A stretch of DNA of 64,000 nucleotides from Dermacentor variabilis (lineage: Eukaryota; Arthropoda; Arachnida; Ixodida; Ixodidae), in the NCBI RefSeq assembly GCF_050947875.1, contig NC_134573.1, positions 48,866,115 to 48,930,114 of the forward strand, given 5' to 3'. Numbering within the stretch: position 1 is the first letter of the stretch; every line of letters starts with the position of its first letter. Positions 22,090-34,582 of the stretch are shown here, piece by piece. A program made the translations under genes and the position numbers. The notes beneath the pieces are model-generated. The model did not search any database. It worked only from the letters and a program-made list of their open reading frames with translations, and was not told where the DNA came from.

Positions 22090-25000
22090 ATGGATACACC
22101 GATAATTCAATGGAACGTCAGAGGTCTCCTTAGAAACCTTGATGATGTACAAGAACTCATCCACAAACACAATCCAAAAGTGCTGTGTTTACAGGAAACA
22201 CATTTAAAATCTATACACACACACTTTCTCCGAAAGTATGTTACATTTCGCAAAGACCGCGAGGATGCTGTCGCATCATCTGGCGGTGTAGCCATTATTG
22301 CTGACAGAAGTGTAGCGTGTCAACTTTTAAAGATCCAAACGGCCCTTGAGGCCGTGGCCGTTCGAGCCATACTTTTAAATAAACCTATTACCATCTGCTC
22401 TTTGTACATACCACCACATTATCAGCTTCACAGACGCGATTTAGAATCATTAGTAGATGAGCTCCCAGAACCCTATATGATTCTCGGTGATTTTAATGCA
22501 CACAGTAGTTTGTGGGGCGATTCACGCTGTGATGCGCGAGGTCGCGTCATTGAATAGATGCTTTTCTCTTCTGGAGCATGCCTCTTGAATACAAAGGAGT
22601 CTACGTATTTTAACCTGGCTAACAAGTCATTTTCTGCCATAGATCTTAGCATTTTATCGCCGACACTTTTACCCTATTTTAAATGGCATGTGCTTAACTG
22701 AACGTATGGTCACTCCCATACGGGTTGTATGGGAGTGACCACTTCCCAATAATCCTAACTAAGCCGAAACAAGCTCAACTTCCCCCGCAGGTACCGCGGT
22801 GGAAGGTTGACTCAGCCGATTGGGAGCAGTACCGCACTCTTACACATATGACCTGGTCTGAGATGTCCGGTATAACCTTAGATGACGCTGTTGCATATTT
22901 TACAGCTTTTATACTTGATGCCGCATGTAAATGTATTACTCAAGCGAGCGGCATGGGTTCCAAACGGCGTGTTCCCTGGTGGAACGATGCATGCAGGCAA
23001 GCACGGAGGGACCAGAACAAAGCGTGGGCGATGCTTCGCGATTCTCCAACAGCAGAAAACCTGGAAAACTTTAAACATATCAAATCCCAGGCGAGGAGAA
23101 CGCGCCGACAAGCAAGACGAGAGAGTTGGGCGAAGTATATAGCAAGCATCAACTCGTACACAGACGAGAGCAAAGTATGGAATAGAGTGAAAAAAGTCAA
23201 TGGGCAACAAACATATTCCCTGCCTTTAGTAAATAGCCACGGAGAAAGCCTGGAAGATCAAGCCAACTCTCTTGGTGCACATTTTGAATACATATCAAGC
23301 TCCTCGCACTACTCCGAAACCTTCCTAAAGTACAAAACGCGAATAGAACAGCAAAAGTTACAAAGAAAATGTGATAAAATTGTGGCGTATAACGAACCAT
23401 TCTCCATAGCAGAACTACAGGCAGCACTGAATGATTGTAATACATCCGCCCCAGGCTCAGACCGCATAATATATGAGATGTTGAAACAACTACCCTCCGA
23501 AACACAAAAAACCCTCCTTTACCTTTACAGTGTTATATGGTTTTCGGGCGAAATCCCTTTGTTTGGAAGGAGGCTACTGTAATTCCAATTCTAAAACACG
23601 GAAAGGATCCTTCCTCTGTATCAAGTTACAGACCAATAGCATTAACAAGTTGCCTCTGCAAAGTTTTCGAAAAAATGATTAACTGTCGCCTACTACACTT
23701 CCTCGAATCAAACAAATTACTCGACCCATACCAATGTGGGTTTCGGGAGGGTCGATCTACCAATGACCATCTCATACGTATCGAGGCACGTATCCGTGAA
23801 GCTTTTGTTCATAAGCAGTTTTTCATATCCGTATTCCTAGATATGGAGAAAGCATATGACACTACGTGGCGGTTTGGGATACTGAGAGACCTCTCACAGT
23901 TAGGTATACACGGTAATATGTTCAATATTATCGAAAGTTATCTGTCTGATCGCACATTCCGTGTTCGAGTGGGCAACGTTCTGTCGCGGAAACTTGTACA
24001 GGAAACTGGAGTGCCGCAGGGTGGGGTGCTCAGCTGCACGCTCTTTATAGTAAAAATGAATTCTCTTCGTCTACACATACCACGTAACATCTTCTATTCA
24101 ACATATGTTGATGATGTGCAGATAGGTTTTCAATCAAGTTCTCTCGCAATCTGTGAGCGACAGGTCCACCTTGGTCTTATCAATGTCTCCAAATGGGCTG
24201 ATGAGAACGGGTTCAGACTGAACCCACAAAAAAGCACATGTGTCGTTTTCTCTAGAAAAAGAGGCCTGCACCCTGATACTGAAATTGTGTTGCATGGTGA
24301 GCGTCTGCCCGTAAACAGGGAACATAATTTCTTAGGCATAATCTTAGACGCGAAATTAACCTTTATACAGCACATAAAGTATCTTAAAAACAAATGTATG
24401 AAAACAATGAATATCTTAAAGGTGCTGTCATGCACAACCTGGGGCAATGATATAAAATGTCTCATGAACCTATATAAAAGCCTCATACGCACACGACTAG
24501 ACTATGGAGCCATAGTTTGCCAGTCGGCTACTCCAACTGCTCTGAAGATGCTAGACCCTGTACACCACTTAGGAATTCGCCTATCAACAGGGGCCTTTAG
24601 AACAAGCCCAGTGGAAAGCCTTTACGTTGAATCGGATGAGTGGTCACTTCATCTGCAGAGAACATATTCGTCGTTCATGTATTTTCTGAGAGTGAACGCA
24701 AACAGTGACCACCCCGCGTATTCCTCTATAAATGATTTGTTCAGTTCTCAACTTTTCCGCAACCGGCCCACAGTGGCAAAGCCTTTCTCACTGCGTGTTA
24801 GAGACATAGCTGCAGAAACAAGGGTTCCACTGCTTGAATACCACCTTATGCCCCCTGTTATACAGCCGCCGCCCTGGCGGTGGCAACCTATACACTGTGA
24901 TACATGTTTCGTAGCTGTTACAACGCGCGCGCCTGTCGCGCATATCCGAATGCACTTCCTCGAATTACAGCACAAATATTCCTCTCCTGAATTTTTTACT

Positions 25001-25834
25001 GACGCATCGAAGTGTTATTCTGGCGTGTCTTACGCAGCCGTCGGCCCATCCTTTTCGGATTACGGTGTTCTGCATCCTAGTACAAGTATTTTCACAGCAG
25101 AGGCCTACGCGATATTGGCCGCCGTTAAACACATTAAAGAAAATAATATCCCAAAGGCAGTTATATACATAGATTCATTGAGCGTCGTAAAGGCTTTGAA
25201 AACTGTCAAAAAATATCAAAACCCTAACATTGTATCTCTTTACTCAGCATTACTAACCACCTATGCGTCCAAGCAGCAAATCGTGGTATGCTGGGTGCCG
25301 GGGCACCGAGAGATAGAGGGAAACGTGCTGGCTGATCAGCAAGCCACATCGGTCCACGCGAACGGTTCCAACTCTTCCACGACTGTCCCTGTAATGGACC
25401 TCAAGCCCTCAATAAGAAAAAAGTTAAGGGCTTTCTGGCAGCGCTTGTGGGACAAACAAACAGAAAATAAACTACATGTTATCAAGCCGTATCTTGGTAA
25501 CTGGCCGCCGGTATCAAAGAATCGCCATACAGAAGTGACACTTTGCAGACTCAGGATAGGACACACATACAGCACACACACATACCTCTTGTCCGGTGGC
25601 GATCCACCCATGTGTGATAAATGTGGTGAGCCACTTACCGTGCTTCACATCCTGCTGCAATGTACTGAATTAGACGCAAATAGGAAAAAGCATTTTCCAT
25701 TACCACACCGGCAACAAATTCCACTTCATCCTCTTATGATCATAGGCATAGAACCGCTCCTTAAATATCAATCCTTGTTAGAATTTTTAAAAGATGTGCA
25801 AAATTTTCATGTTATATCACCAGGAAGTCCGTAG
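22090..25834 (+). pseudogene. LINE-A ORF2: endonuclease, RT, RNase H, zinc tail (three lesions)
   Basis: Endonuclease 22090-22760: IIQWNVRGL, LCLQETHL, YIPPHY, ILGDFNAHSSLWG and GSDHFPI. RT from about 23100: YRPIALTSCLCK, CGFREGRSTNDH, FLDMEKAYDT (A), GVPQGGVLSCTLF (B) and YVDD at 24104 (C). RNase H follows: FFTDASK, TAEAYAILAAVKH, YIDSLSVV, CWVPGHREIEGNVLADQQ. The tail carries CDKCGEPLTVLHILLQC. Lesions: TAG at about 22555; an inverted duplication at 22707-22741 shifting frame; and one missing base near 23555 that separates the frames ending at 23582 and beginning at 23537. All catalytic residues remain. It is dead as encoded but close to an active ancestor. Confidence 0.92.
22707..22741. 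repeat. Perfect 14-bp inverted repeat with 7-nt loop inside ORF2
   Basis: TGGTCACTCCCATA, loop CGGGTTG, TATGGGAGTGACCA. The right arm is the native coding sequence for YGSDH; the left arm plus loop is extra and breaks the frame just before the endonuclease SDH motif. Confidence 0.9.
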
Positions 25835-26205
25835 CACGGCCTCTTACCTGAAGTCTCGGCTGCGGTAACTGCATTAAGAGAAAGCACCTGCCTCCCAGCC
25901 TTTGGGCTCAAAGGCCTCCCGGAGGCACAGGTGCTATTTCCATGTTCTTGCATTTTAGCACCATGTTCATTTATCATGCATACTATCTCCATAGACAACT
26001 ACATGTATCACTATAATAATTTTATTTCATATATCATTTTATGCTTCTATCATACGGATTGATTTTAGGCCACTTTACAGCCGTGCTACATCCCACCATC
26101 GCCACTCACAAATCAGCGCTTAACCGAACATTATAAGTCATGGCGCTCTTTGGCCACACCTGGCCCTTGCGCCACTAAACAACACACATTCATATGTACT
26201 AGGCC

Positions 26206-27000
26206 AATCATTGCGATCTTAAAGAGTGTCGGGGAAATTACTGAGCCTTGGTGTGTGCCCTTGTTTGGTGTGGGGGATATTTGTGATTGGATCTCTCCCA
26301 AACTTATTCTTGCTGTTCTATTGGAGAGGAAGGCCTTTGACGTATCCGTGTACTTTCTTCCCTGAGTCTACGCTGTTAAGGCCTTCTAGTATTGCCGCGT
26401 GGCTGACATTATCAAAAGCTGCTGTTATGCCTAGTGCCATTAAAACGTGTTCTCCTTTGTATGGGATGTTGCTGAGAACTTCATGTTTAATTTGGAGAAT
26501 GATATCCTGTGTCGATAGCTTGGTTCGGAAACCGAACATACTATGGGGGTATAGCTCGTTTTCCTACATGTAATGTTGTAATTCTTTTTTTACTTTCCTC
26601 TCATATAGTTTTCCTAAGCACGATGTGAGGGAGATTGGAGTTTTTCTTAAATTTGTCTAAGTTTGTCTTAAGTCTGGTTTGGGAATTATTACAATGTCGG
26701 CGTGTTTCAGTTCCTCTAGTACCGTTTCCGCAGCCCAGTGTTCGTTGAGTAAGGTGGTGAGCTGTTCCACCAGTTCGTCCCCTAGGTTTCGAATGAGTGA
26801 ATTTCTGATTTTGTCCGCGCCCGCTCCTGTATTCATTTTTACGCTTCTTATGGCCGCGTAACCTCTTCGTCCAGCAGCTCGTTTTCTTTGCCTTTGTATT
26901 GCTGTGTGTATGCCACCGCGTTGTCATGTCCGAAACATTTGACTCTGACCTGCTCTAGCAGTTCAGAGTCCTGTGCCTCGAATTGGTGTACTAGGCGTTG
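26206..27000 (-). pseudogene. Split LINE ORF2, 5' half: pre-RT and RT motifs 1 to A
   Basis: Reading leftward: GADKIRNSLIRNLGDELVEQ (N-terminal RT, motif 0-1 region), ISLTSCLGKLYERK (motif 2), MFGFRTKLSTQDIILQIK, then ALGITAAFDNVSHAAIL (motif A; DITAAFD normal, D replaced by G). A damaged stretch precedes motif B. It runs into KIAMIGLVHKM at the insertion site and continues at 20208. Stops and frame changes are spread through it. Further upstream (about 27060) the match ends, so the copy was 5'-truncated before any endonuclease. Confidence 0.75.
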
Positions 27001-27070
27001 AATGGCCTATTGTTTTCAGATTTTGTTTTCGTTGGGTCTAGGAGCGCCTTGAGAATAAGCTGCTACGTGA

Positions 27071-30000
27071 ACTTAGTGTAACTGAATGACCTCTACATAA
27101 CTTCGCTTCTAGAAAACACTCAGACGAAGGAGCGTGCCACTGTGGGCTCCCAATCACGTTATCGCTGGCTTGCATCCTTCAAAGATTGCTGAGTTGTGCA
27201 AGATAATTGAAACGTAATTTTTCTTGCAGTTAATCTCGACCTTCGACTATGTTGTGGCTATATCTGATGCGGACAATGATACAATTTTTGAGTGCATGTC
27301 TGCAAAACGACTCGAATATGACCCGGCGGTATTGTCAGCCACATACCTCTGGGTGTTCCCGTCAACAGGGTAAGTACATTCTCTTAGGCGAAAAGAAAGT
27401 GCGAAGCAAAAATGAAAATAAGTATATCCTGAAATATATATGGATCTCAGTTAAGTATCCAACGTGTTCTCGTCATTGGCGGTTCTGCTGTATCATATTA
27501 AACGGCTATCGCCCTGTGCACATTAACGCGTAACCAAGATGCATTCCCGAAACATAACTGCGCTGTAGGAAATGCAGTGCTCCTTCGTAATCGTACGTGC
27601 ATTGGGAGTGAAAATGGTGACTTGCCTTCTTCGTTCTTGTATGAATGGTAACGTCATTTGTCTAATCGTCAGTAATCACTTTATCACTCTGCGTACGTTC
27701 TTAGTATCCGAATGTGCTTAGCATCAGAATGGTTGGCTGTTATGTGCCTGTGTACCACTCCATTTCATGTATGATTTCTATTATCTCTTGCTGTTGTTTA
27801 CTTTGTGTTATCTATTGCTAAAAATGTGTACATTGTATATTATTCCTATTAAAAGCGGGTATAAATTATAGGCGTTACAAGCGTCTTGGCCATCGAATTC
27901 CAACTCGGCATCACTCCTAGTTATCATTAAGGAAATTCATTGTGTCTACCTTTAGCTCTTATACCTTTGTGATAACTGTCACTGCGTTGAGTTCTTGTTT
28001 GTTCTGCCGTGTGATGCTTATGTATTATTATACTTGCATGTAAAATCCATACGCCCACGTGCTATGGTCTTGGAAAAAAATTGGCGCTATTCAAAATAAA
28101 ATAGTAATAATGATCACATCAATACCTCCACGCTGTTCTATCTGGGGTCTGGAAAGCTTGCAATAATTTTGCATATTTAGCTCTCAAAGGAACCATTTAT
28201 AGGAACCAACTGCAGCTTCTCTATTGCAGTGTTTCCTAAAGGCTAGTATGTTTGTGGACCTACGTCAGAGAGACAAAGAGAAATGTGTCGCAGGCTTCCC
28301 GGTTCTCGAGGTAGCCGATATCGTTTTCACAATGACCGTATTAGGTGGGGCTGCATTATTACTAGTTAGAGTTACGTGCGTTCTCCATAGTGATATGAAA
28401 TCTTGTTTTATTTGGTATGGGCAAACATTTTTTTAAAAGCGCATTGACTCGCTAGTGGCCAGTTAATAAGGCAAAGAGCACGAAATAGTTTTCAAGGTGT
28501 TGTCTTTTGCCAAGGACGTTACAAAGCATAATATGTTAATAAGATATGTGCTTACAAAATCTTTTGGTAGCAATTCAAACCGAAGCTTAGTTTTCAAGAA
28601 GCTCTGAACTGCCGTGATTAACACGAGCTCTTCAACTTGACCAAGATAAAACGGGACAGCATGCCGAAAGACGCCGGGATCAAGTATGGTACTTCAGACG
28701 TGCTCCTTCGACATAGGCAGGTATTACCGTAATTGACGGAAGTCTGTGAACGTAGTGAATTCCTAGTCGAGAAGCATTTTTGCGTCTAACGCATTAACCT
28801 TAAGCGTTCCAGATTCTGCTGTAAACTAAGTATATCCTGAGTTAGATATCGTTGCGCAGAACATCCGAGGGAACAGTATTGCAGTGCAGTAGGCTTATAG
28901 ATTTTTAGAGCAACTTCTCTACTACTGATGGAATAATAGATACCAGAATTTTTTTTTGTGCTAGAACATAAAAACAACCTTGTGACTGACACAAAGTTTA
29001 GGTTTGCTTATTTTGACATAACACTTATTTGCTTCCCTGATTGGCCGAAGGAGTTTGCACACGCTCGTAAGAAGATCGTGAGAAGATTCGAGCTATGATG
29101 CAGCGGCTTGCTTAATTCCGTAGGCGTTCTGTAAGGCGTGAGGAAGGAGAGCATGCAATATCGGCTACGATTGCCTGATGCAGTAAGTTATAAAATAAAA
29201 AGAAATGCCCTAGCGTACGCAGGTTTCTATGCACACTAAAGAACCGTCCGTGGCGACGGCTAATACATAGTTCTCCACTATGCTCCAAAAACGACTTGAG
29301 ATTTGACTTGCTTACTTTGCAGGAACGTTCACTATTTGCATTTAGGTGTGCATTCACACTCAGTGTATTCGCAATTTATTTGCTATTGTTTTTAAGTATG
29401 ACAAAGAGCGGCCGTTGTCGGTGGCAGAAATGAATTCCTTAATGCGGTGCATCGGAAGCGATGTGGTATGAAAATTCACAGGAAAGATGAGTATTAGATA
29501 GGGAGTGGCAAAATTTTTTCTGAACCAAACACAAATATTGTCATGCAGCGTTCATGTACAATAAACTGCAGCGACATCTGCAACTCTGGTTATTATATAT
29601 AATAGGGTAGGCTACTAACTGCTTCTGGATAATTATGTGCATGAAGTAGTGCTTTCCAGTATGGTCAAAGAGAATAGAACATTCAACGTTACAGAATGTG
29701 AAGCTGTTGCCTGATCAATTACGGGCTAAGCAGAAATGGTCAGCAAGACAGAATTGAGGCATACAACGAGTACAAAGCAATATTTATTTCCTCCACAGGC
29801 TGCAAGTTCCCATTTTTATACAACCGGGTGGCCCCGTAGGGACAGTTCAGTTTACGATACCACAAGGTGAGGAACATATCTGGCTTTACAGCACCTGCGT
29901 TCACACTATACACTCTGTTGAGTTATAACATCATGAAGCGGGCACCCAAGTTTATCTGTTTAGAGTTGAATAAGTTATTTCGCAAAGGCATGGAACGTAT

Positions 30001-31240
30001 AACATTTTTTTTCTGTGATGTGCTAGAAGTGCTCATTGTGCACTTCGACATCATTTGGAGGAAATTGCAGATGACAACGTTATGTGCTGCTTTACAGCTT
30101 TTGAAAGCGTTCGTTATAAATTTTGCACGTTTGCACAGCGAATATTATAAATGTTGAAATCTAAAAATATATTTTATCGAGAGGGTGATAAAAAGCGTAT
30201 CACCAGGTTACAAATGAAGTGTTGAAACAATAAAACTTTCCTTCTTTTATGAAATCTTGCAGATGAAACTCCGAAGGAAGCCATTGTATACTATTCAAAC
30301 TACGAGAACTGCGTGGTCATTAGTGTGGAGCTCTACGGAAACCGTAAGGAATACGACGGACATGTCTTCGCGCACGCGCGTGTGTTTGTGTGTTCGTGTG
30401 TGCGTTTGTGTGTGCGTTTATGTGCTGGCGTCGGCAGCAGGCTTAGTACCAGTTACAATGGCAAACATTGGCTCAAGCTGCAGAAAGTTAAAAATTATGG
30501 ACAGTACCAGCACGTGTGTTAACGCAAGTCTCTGAGGGATCGCACACCTCTAAAGATAATGCTCCGAGTGGTCATACCAATGAATAAGTAATGGCCACGC
30601 TCTCACATGATCCTGCGACTGGCAATAGGTCGCAATTTGCTCTCATTTGGAGCAAATGACGGATCACAAGCAATGCAAAGAAAATATTTCTCAGCGCAGT
30701 CGAAAAAAATAAAATTGCAGTTTAGTAATCCTTCAGTCGTTTGCATTGAATTTGGAAGTACAGGGTTGTTTCTGCTTGTACAGACTTGCTTGCACATACA
30801 TTTTCTGCAAGTAAAGACTTGTTTCTATACGTACTGTGCACACGATGACTAGACAAAACCTCTGAGTGGAATGGCGCATAACGCTAAACAAAGAATCTCG
30901 AGCACTGCCACAAGAGAGAAAATAATCACATTGTATGATCACTACCAGTGCTGCAATACATACAATTACACGGCCTACTATTAGGTGGTGTGGGTGGTTA
31001 CAGTCATCACATAATACAACACTTTAACCTGACGCGAACGTATCCTTACAGGAAAAGCAGACATCTGTAGTCTTCGTACACTTTGGCTGCAAGAACAATT
31101 ACTTAAAGCACAGACACAGCAGGAATATAGTTTGGTTACAAGAGCAAAGTACTTAAAAGAGCACACAGCAGGAATATCAGGGTGGCAGCAGTGGCAGCAA
31201 ACACATGTTTAAGAACGAGCGCGAGAGGAAACACCAACCA
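27071..31240. other. About 4.2 kb without a recognisable gene
   Basis: AT-rich anonymous DNA. Small ORFs (27249-27533, 28224-28436, 29867-30157, 30607-30852) show no known motif or splice pattern. 30365-30425 is a GTGTGC-rich simple sequence that creates a spurious Cys/Val-rich ORF. This is the largest block with no visible transposon coding and could be intronic or intergenic host DNA. Confidence 0.45.
30365..30425. repeat. GTGTG/CGCG-rich simple sequence
   Basis: Imperfect alternating purine-pyrimidine tract (CGCGCACGCGCGTGTGTTTGTG and continuation). Such tracts can take Z-DNA form and mutate by slippage. Confidence 0.7.
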
Positions 31241-31425
31241 GCAAAAAGCAAAGTAACAGTTTAGCGTTGTTCCTTCCTGCCACCGCTGCCGCCAATTGTG
31301 GGATGGTCCGCGCCGACCATCCTTTTATCTTCCCGGTCGTCGGCCTGAAGCGCCACGGGTGGTTTGGGCCAGCTCAATGATTGGGTCATAGAGAAAGGAA
31401 TACAACAAGAGCGGACACTCCCATA
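31241..31425. repeat. Dispersed repeat, copy 1
   Basis: Carries CAGTTTAGCGTTGTTCCTTC (31257 on) and, about 80 bp later, CATAGAGAAAGG ... AAGAGCGGACACTC. Both blocks recur at 34583-34766, the first direct and the second inverted. Family unknown. Confidence 0.55.
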
Positions 31426-32389
31426 GAGCCCAGCGGCCGAATTAACTGCAGCGCACCAAGCCGTGGATGTTAAAACCTTAAGCACACTTCCGGTTTCGGT
31501 TTTGTGCGCGCGAGTTTGGATACTAGCTGGTGCGCGTCACGCCGGCTGCGTTATTTTTGTTTGCTTTCGCAGCAAATATTTATTTATATATTTATTTTTT
31601 ATTTAATAAGTATTTATTTGCAAACCATATTAAGTAAAATTGATTGCGAACGATCTTTACAAGGCTCCATTGAATATGTGCCACGTGCAATTTCATAAAG
31701 ACGCTAGACACCTTGTGAAATGAGGCAAAATTAACGTTTATTTTATTCTTTATAAATGCTCGTCGGGGGCTTTTTGTGCGTTCATCCAACGTTGTGGCAC
31801 CAGGTAAGCAGCAGTAGTTTCCGCAGGAAGCTCCACCAGACGACATGTGCTGAAACAATTACAAGCGTTATTTCGGTATTAACATGCAAGAATAATGCCT
31901 GTAGAGGCGAAGCGTGCGAAAGTGGTGAGTGGGCGGCATTACAAACAAAAGCAGTTCGTATTTACACACACGGCGTAGAAAACACCCGACTCATCCCAAG
32001 CAATACCGTACATACCACAAACACATTCTAATTCCAAGCATTCCACTCTCCCCAATACTTATTTCCTGCACTTTAATAGCACGAATGCGCGGGCAACGGC
32101 GCGTTTCGCGAACTTGGCTACAACCGACGCGATAGTACCCTACGAGTACACAGAGGTGGCCACAACACAGGCTCTCAACGAGAGCATGCTGGACGCTCGC
32201 AGAATTCCTTCTACTCGCACTCAAGACAAAATGCGTGGGTGCCGTTCAGAAGACAGAATTTTCGAGTTACTACTTCCTGGCGTTTAAGCTCCTTGGCTTA
32301 TCTCTTGTGCGTCCTGCAAGCGCAAGCAACGCACTCCCGTGTTATCACTCTTGACGATTGCTCTTCGCGTTTTCGACAAGCGTGGGTAC
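31426..32389. other. No gene recognised
   Basis: Includes a T/A-rich run (31560-31625). Short overlapping ORFs on both strands lack motifs. Confidence 0.4.
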
Positions 32390-32965
32390 CGAAAGAAGGC
32401 TTAAATTGTTGCGGGGACATAAAAATTGCCACAAACTTGTCGCAGTAAGATTCAGTACGCGCCAAACTAACTTTTTCACGACGGCCGAGCTGCTTTTTGC
32501 TGCGTCATGACAGGCGCGGCGAGCGGGTCGCATAACATAAAAGTTCGAAAATAATTTTAAACAATGTTGGGCGTCAGAGAAAGAAAAGCGCCATGAACTT
32601 GTCAGTGCATTAAAGCGCTAAACCCCGCACCACGGCCGAGCTGATTTTCGCTAACCGAGTCACAGCGCCAGGCGCGCCCACTGCGCTCGAAAGGTCGCCC
32701 AAAAAGTAATGGAATTAGTTTCAATAATGTTGGCAGTCAGATAAAGCGCCAAAACTTATCGCAGTAAAATTCAGTACACGCGAAACTGCGTCACAGCACC
32801 CTGTGCGACTAGCGTGCCCAAAAACTACCGAAATTAGTTAAAATAATATTGGGGCTTATAGCAAGCGTCGCAAACATCTCCCAGTACGATTCTTTAATTC
32901 AACTTAACTGCTCCACGACGGCCACGCTGTTTTTCGTTAACTGCGTCACAAGTCTAGCCTAGGTG
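32390..32965. repeat. Degenerate tandem array, about 160-bp unit, four partial copies
   Basis: Landmark CTTRTCGCAGTAARATTCAGTAC recurs at about 32438, 32600 (degenerate), 32757 and 32876. Each is followed by ACGACGGCC(G/A)(A/C)GCTG, GCGTCACAGC and TGGAATTAGTT ... AATAATGTTGG in the same order. Spacing is about 161, 158 and 119 bp, the last shortened by deletion. It looks like an old satellite or transposon sub-repeat. Confidence 0.6.
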
Positions 32966-33493
32966 CCGGGCTAGTAAGCCTAATTGCTTGAAGTGCGTCA
33001 CAGACTGTCGAACAAAGTTTCTCACCTTGCCGTAGTCCAATAGTGCAGTGCTGGCATGTCGAGGTTCCGAATGAACGCAATAATTCGCCGGGAGGCCACC
33101 AAACCAGGCTAAATCCCAATATAGAAAAACAGGCAGACGGGTGCCCGAACAGTCCAACGCTCAGATGCGCGGCCGCTCTCTCGCTTCGGCGGTGTGTCTG
33201 ACGAATGACGGATACATCTGGCTCGTCATTCGCCGGTTCTCCTGTCGCTAGGCAACGGAAGTAAGCCGCAAAGTTTAATTTAATTTATACGCAGATATCT
33301 TTAATTTTTCCGGGAAAGAATAGAAAAAAAAATTACCGACGATTACGTTACTTCCTAATGCGAAATTTGAGCGCAGCAAATAAGCTGTTTCACCTTTTCG
33401 ATAGATTGAGGCAAAGAAATCGAGGAACACATGTATGCGCTATCACAGAAATTTTTTTTATTTTTCACACGTATTCCTTTAACAAAGACTCCA
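32966..33493. other. No gene recognised
   Basis: GC-rich then AT-rich sequence without a credible ORF. Confidence 0.35.
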
Positions 33494-33690
33494 CTAACAG
33501 TTCTTGACAGTCATGAAGGAAGCTTTGTGGTCGGAGAAATAGACTGATATATGTTCGACTTGGTACACCAATGCTTGATTCTCAAAGACGAGATCTATAC
33601 AAGTGCCTCGCGAGGTTGTCACAGCCGTGGGACGCGTTACGAGCGAGAGGAACGGGATGTTCTCCCGCATAAGTGTCAGGAAATTGCTGT
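33494..33690 (-). pseudogene. LINE endonuclease C-terminal scrap (possible)
   Basis: A minus-strand segment reads NSNFLTLMRENIPFLSLVTRP, TTSRGTCIDLVF and ISVYFSDHKASF. The T-x-IDLVF and SDHK spacing matches the end of AP-endonuclease domains, where the Asp-His pair is catalytic. Nothing upstream on the same strand looks like the rest of the enzyme and no RT follows, so only about 65 codons remain. A GC-rich duplicated block lies directly upstream. Alternative: chance resemblance in an anonymous ORF, which I think less likely because both motifs are correctly spaced. Confidence 0.45.
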
Positions 33691-33705
33691 TTGTCTTTAT
33701 GTCAA

Positions 33706-33833
33706 GCCGCCACCGATCTGGCTCTCTGATTGCCACCGCACAGGGCGAACGGCAGCGGCAATTTCGGCTCGGGCGGTGCACATATACAGATCCGCCGCCA
33801 CCGATCTGGCTCTCTGATTGCCACCGCACAGGG
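33706..33833. repeat. 40-bp direct duplication, 88-bp spacing
   Basis: GCCGCCACCGATCTGGCTCT and the next 20 bases occur identically at 33706-33745 and 33794-33833. Exact identity over 40 bp suggests a recent local duplication. Confidence 0.9.
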
Positions 33834-34582
33834 GTTGCATTGGAGGAGGAGCGAAGAAAGGAATTAAGTTCGAGCCGGCGCTTTGACAACCGGACACTCG
33901 CAGGAAGAGGGGGGAGGGGGGCGGCGTGTACACCCAGCGGCAAACGATGGGGGCAGAAGCGCGCGCAGCAAGCGGACAACACGATAAAGGGAGGAGGGAA
34001 GAGATAGCAGCGACTGACTGATGCCGCTTACGCCGATAGTGAGTCAACCCCAGCTGCGGAGTTGGTTTCAGGGACAACGCCGCTGATGCCGACACAAACA
34101 ATATGATACCCTCGCTTCCGCAGCGCTAAGAACCAGGTCTAGCCGTGGGAAGGTGGTCACGTATTCGTCGACGTGCCGGGGCCTACGTGAAATAACCGGC
34201 GCGTCGGCCACTGAAGAGCACCCTATCCGCCACACAAGAACAGGGGGGGGGGACCCTTTCCTCCTCTTTCTGCATGGCGGCGACGGTGTTCTATGCAGTC
34301 ACGTTATCTTGACTCTCTAGCGGCGTCAGCGGCATCCAGCGGTATCAGTCGGTCGCTGCTAGCGCCGGGGGGATGAAAGGGGGGCGGAGCTGGTTACGAG
34401 GCCGACGACAACGCCGACGACGACGCGAAACCCAGGAACGGACTCCAAAGAGCTGCGCTCTAAAATATAACAATTTCTGTTAATCTCATTTCACATTCTT
34501 CTTTTTTTCGATGCTCGTGGCCCCAATTCGTCGATGTTAATACTATAGCGTGACGTGTTTCCTGTTTCCAATTTTCGCCGAG
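33834..34582. other. No gene recognised; GC-rich
   Basis: Purine-rich and CpG-rich stretches, including an 11-G run near 34241-34252. ORFs on both strands overlap completely and look compositional. Confidence 0.4.

Larger units (their letters stand above)
20196..26205 (+). mobile_element. LINE-A: full-length I-type LINE with 13-bp TSD
   Basis: TATGTACTAGGCC is at 20196-20208 and 26193-26205; the element is 20209-26192 (5984 bp). It has a GC-rich 5' UTR, an intact ORF1, an ORF2 with few lesions, and a 3' UTR ending GCGCCACTAAACAACACACATTC. Two ORFs, RNase H and CCHC gag-like knuckles put it in the I/Jockey superclade. It is the youngest-looking LINE here: only one stop and two local frameshifts. 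A decayed relative lies at 41036-47490. Confidence 0.95.
18455..27070 (-). mobile_element. I-type LINE, 5'-truncated, split by LINE-A
   Basis: The element reads right to left. RT motifs up to motif A lie at 27000-26206, and motif C through RNase H at 20208-18900. A 3' UTR ends at a TCC/GGA repeat near 18465-18480. The 5984-bp plus-strand LINE-A sits between the halves, flanked by 13-bp duplications of this element's own RT sequence. Without the insert it is about 2.6 kb. Confidence 0.85.

Noticed and set aside
30257..30535. Cys/Val-rich ORFs
   Set aside because: Produced by the GTGTG simple repeat.
32390..32965. CRISPR-like array
   Set aside because: Units are about 160 bp, diverged and without unique spacers; the genome is eukaryotic.
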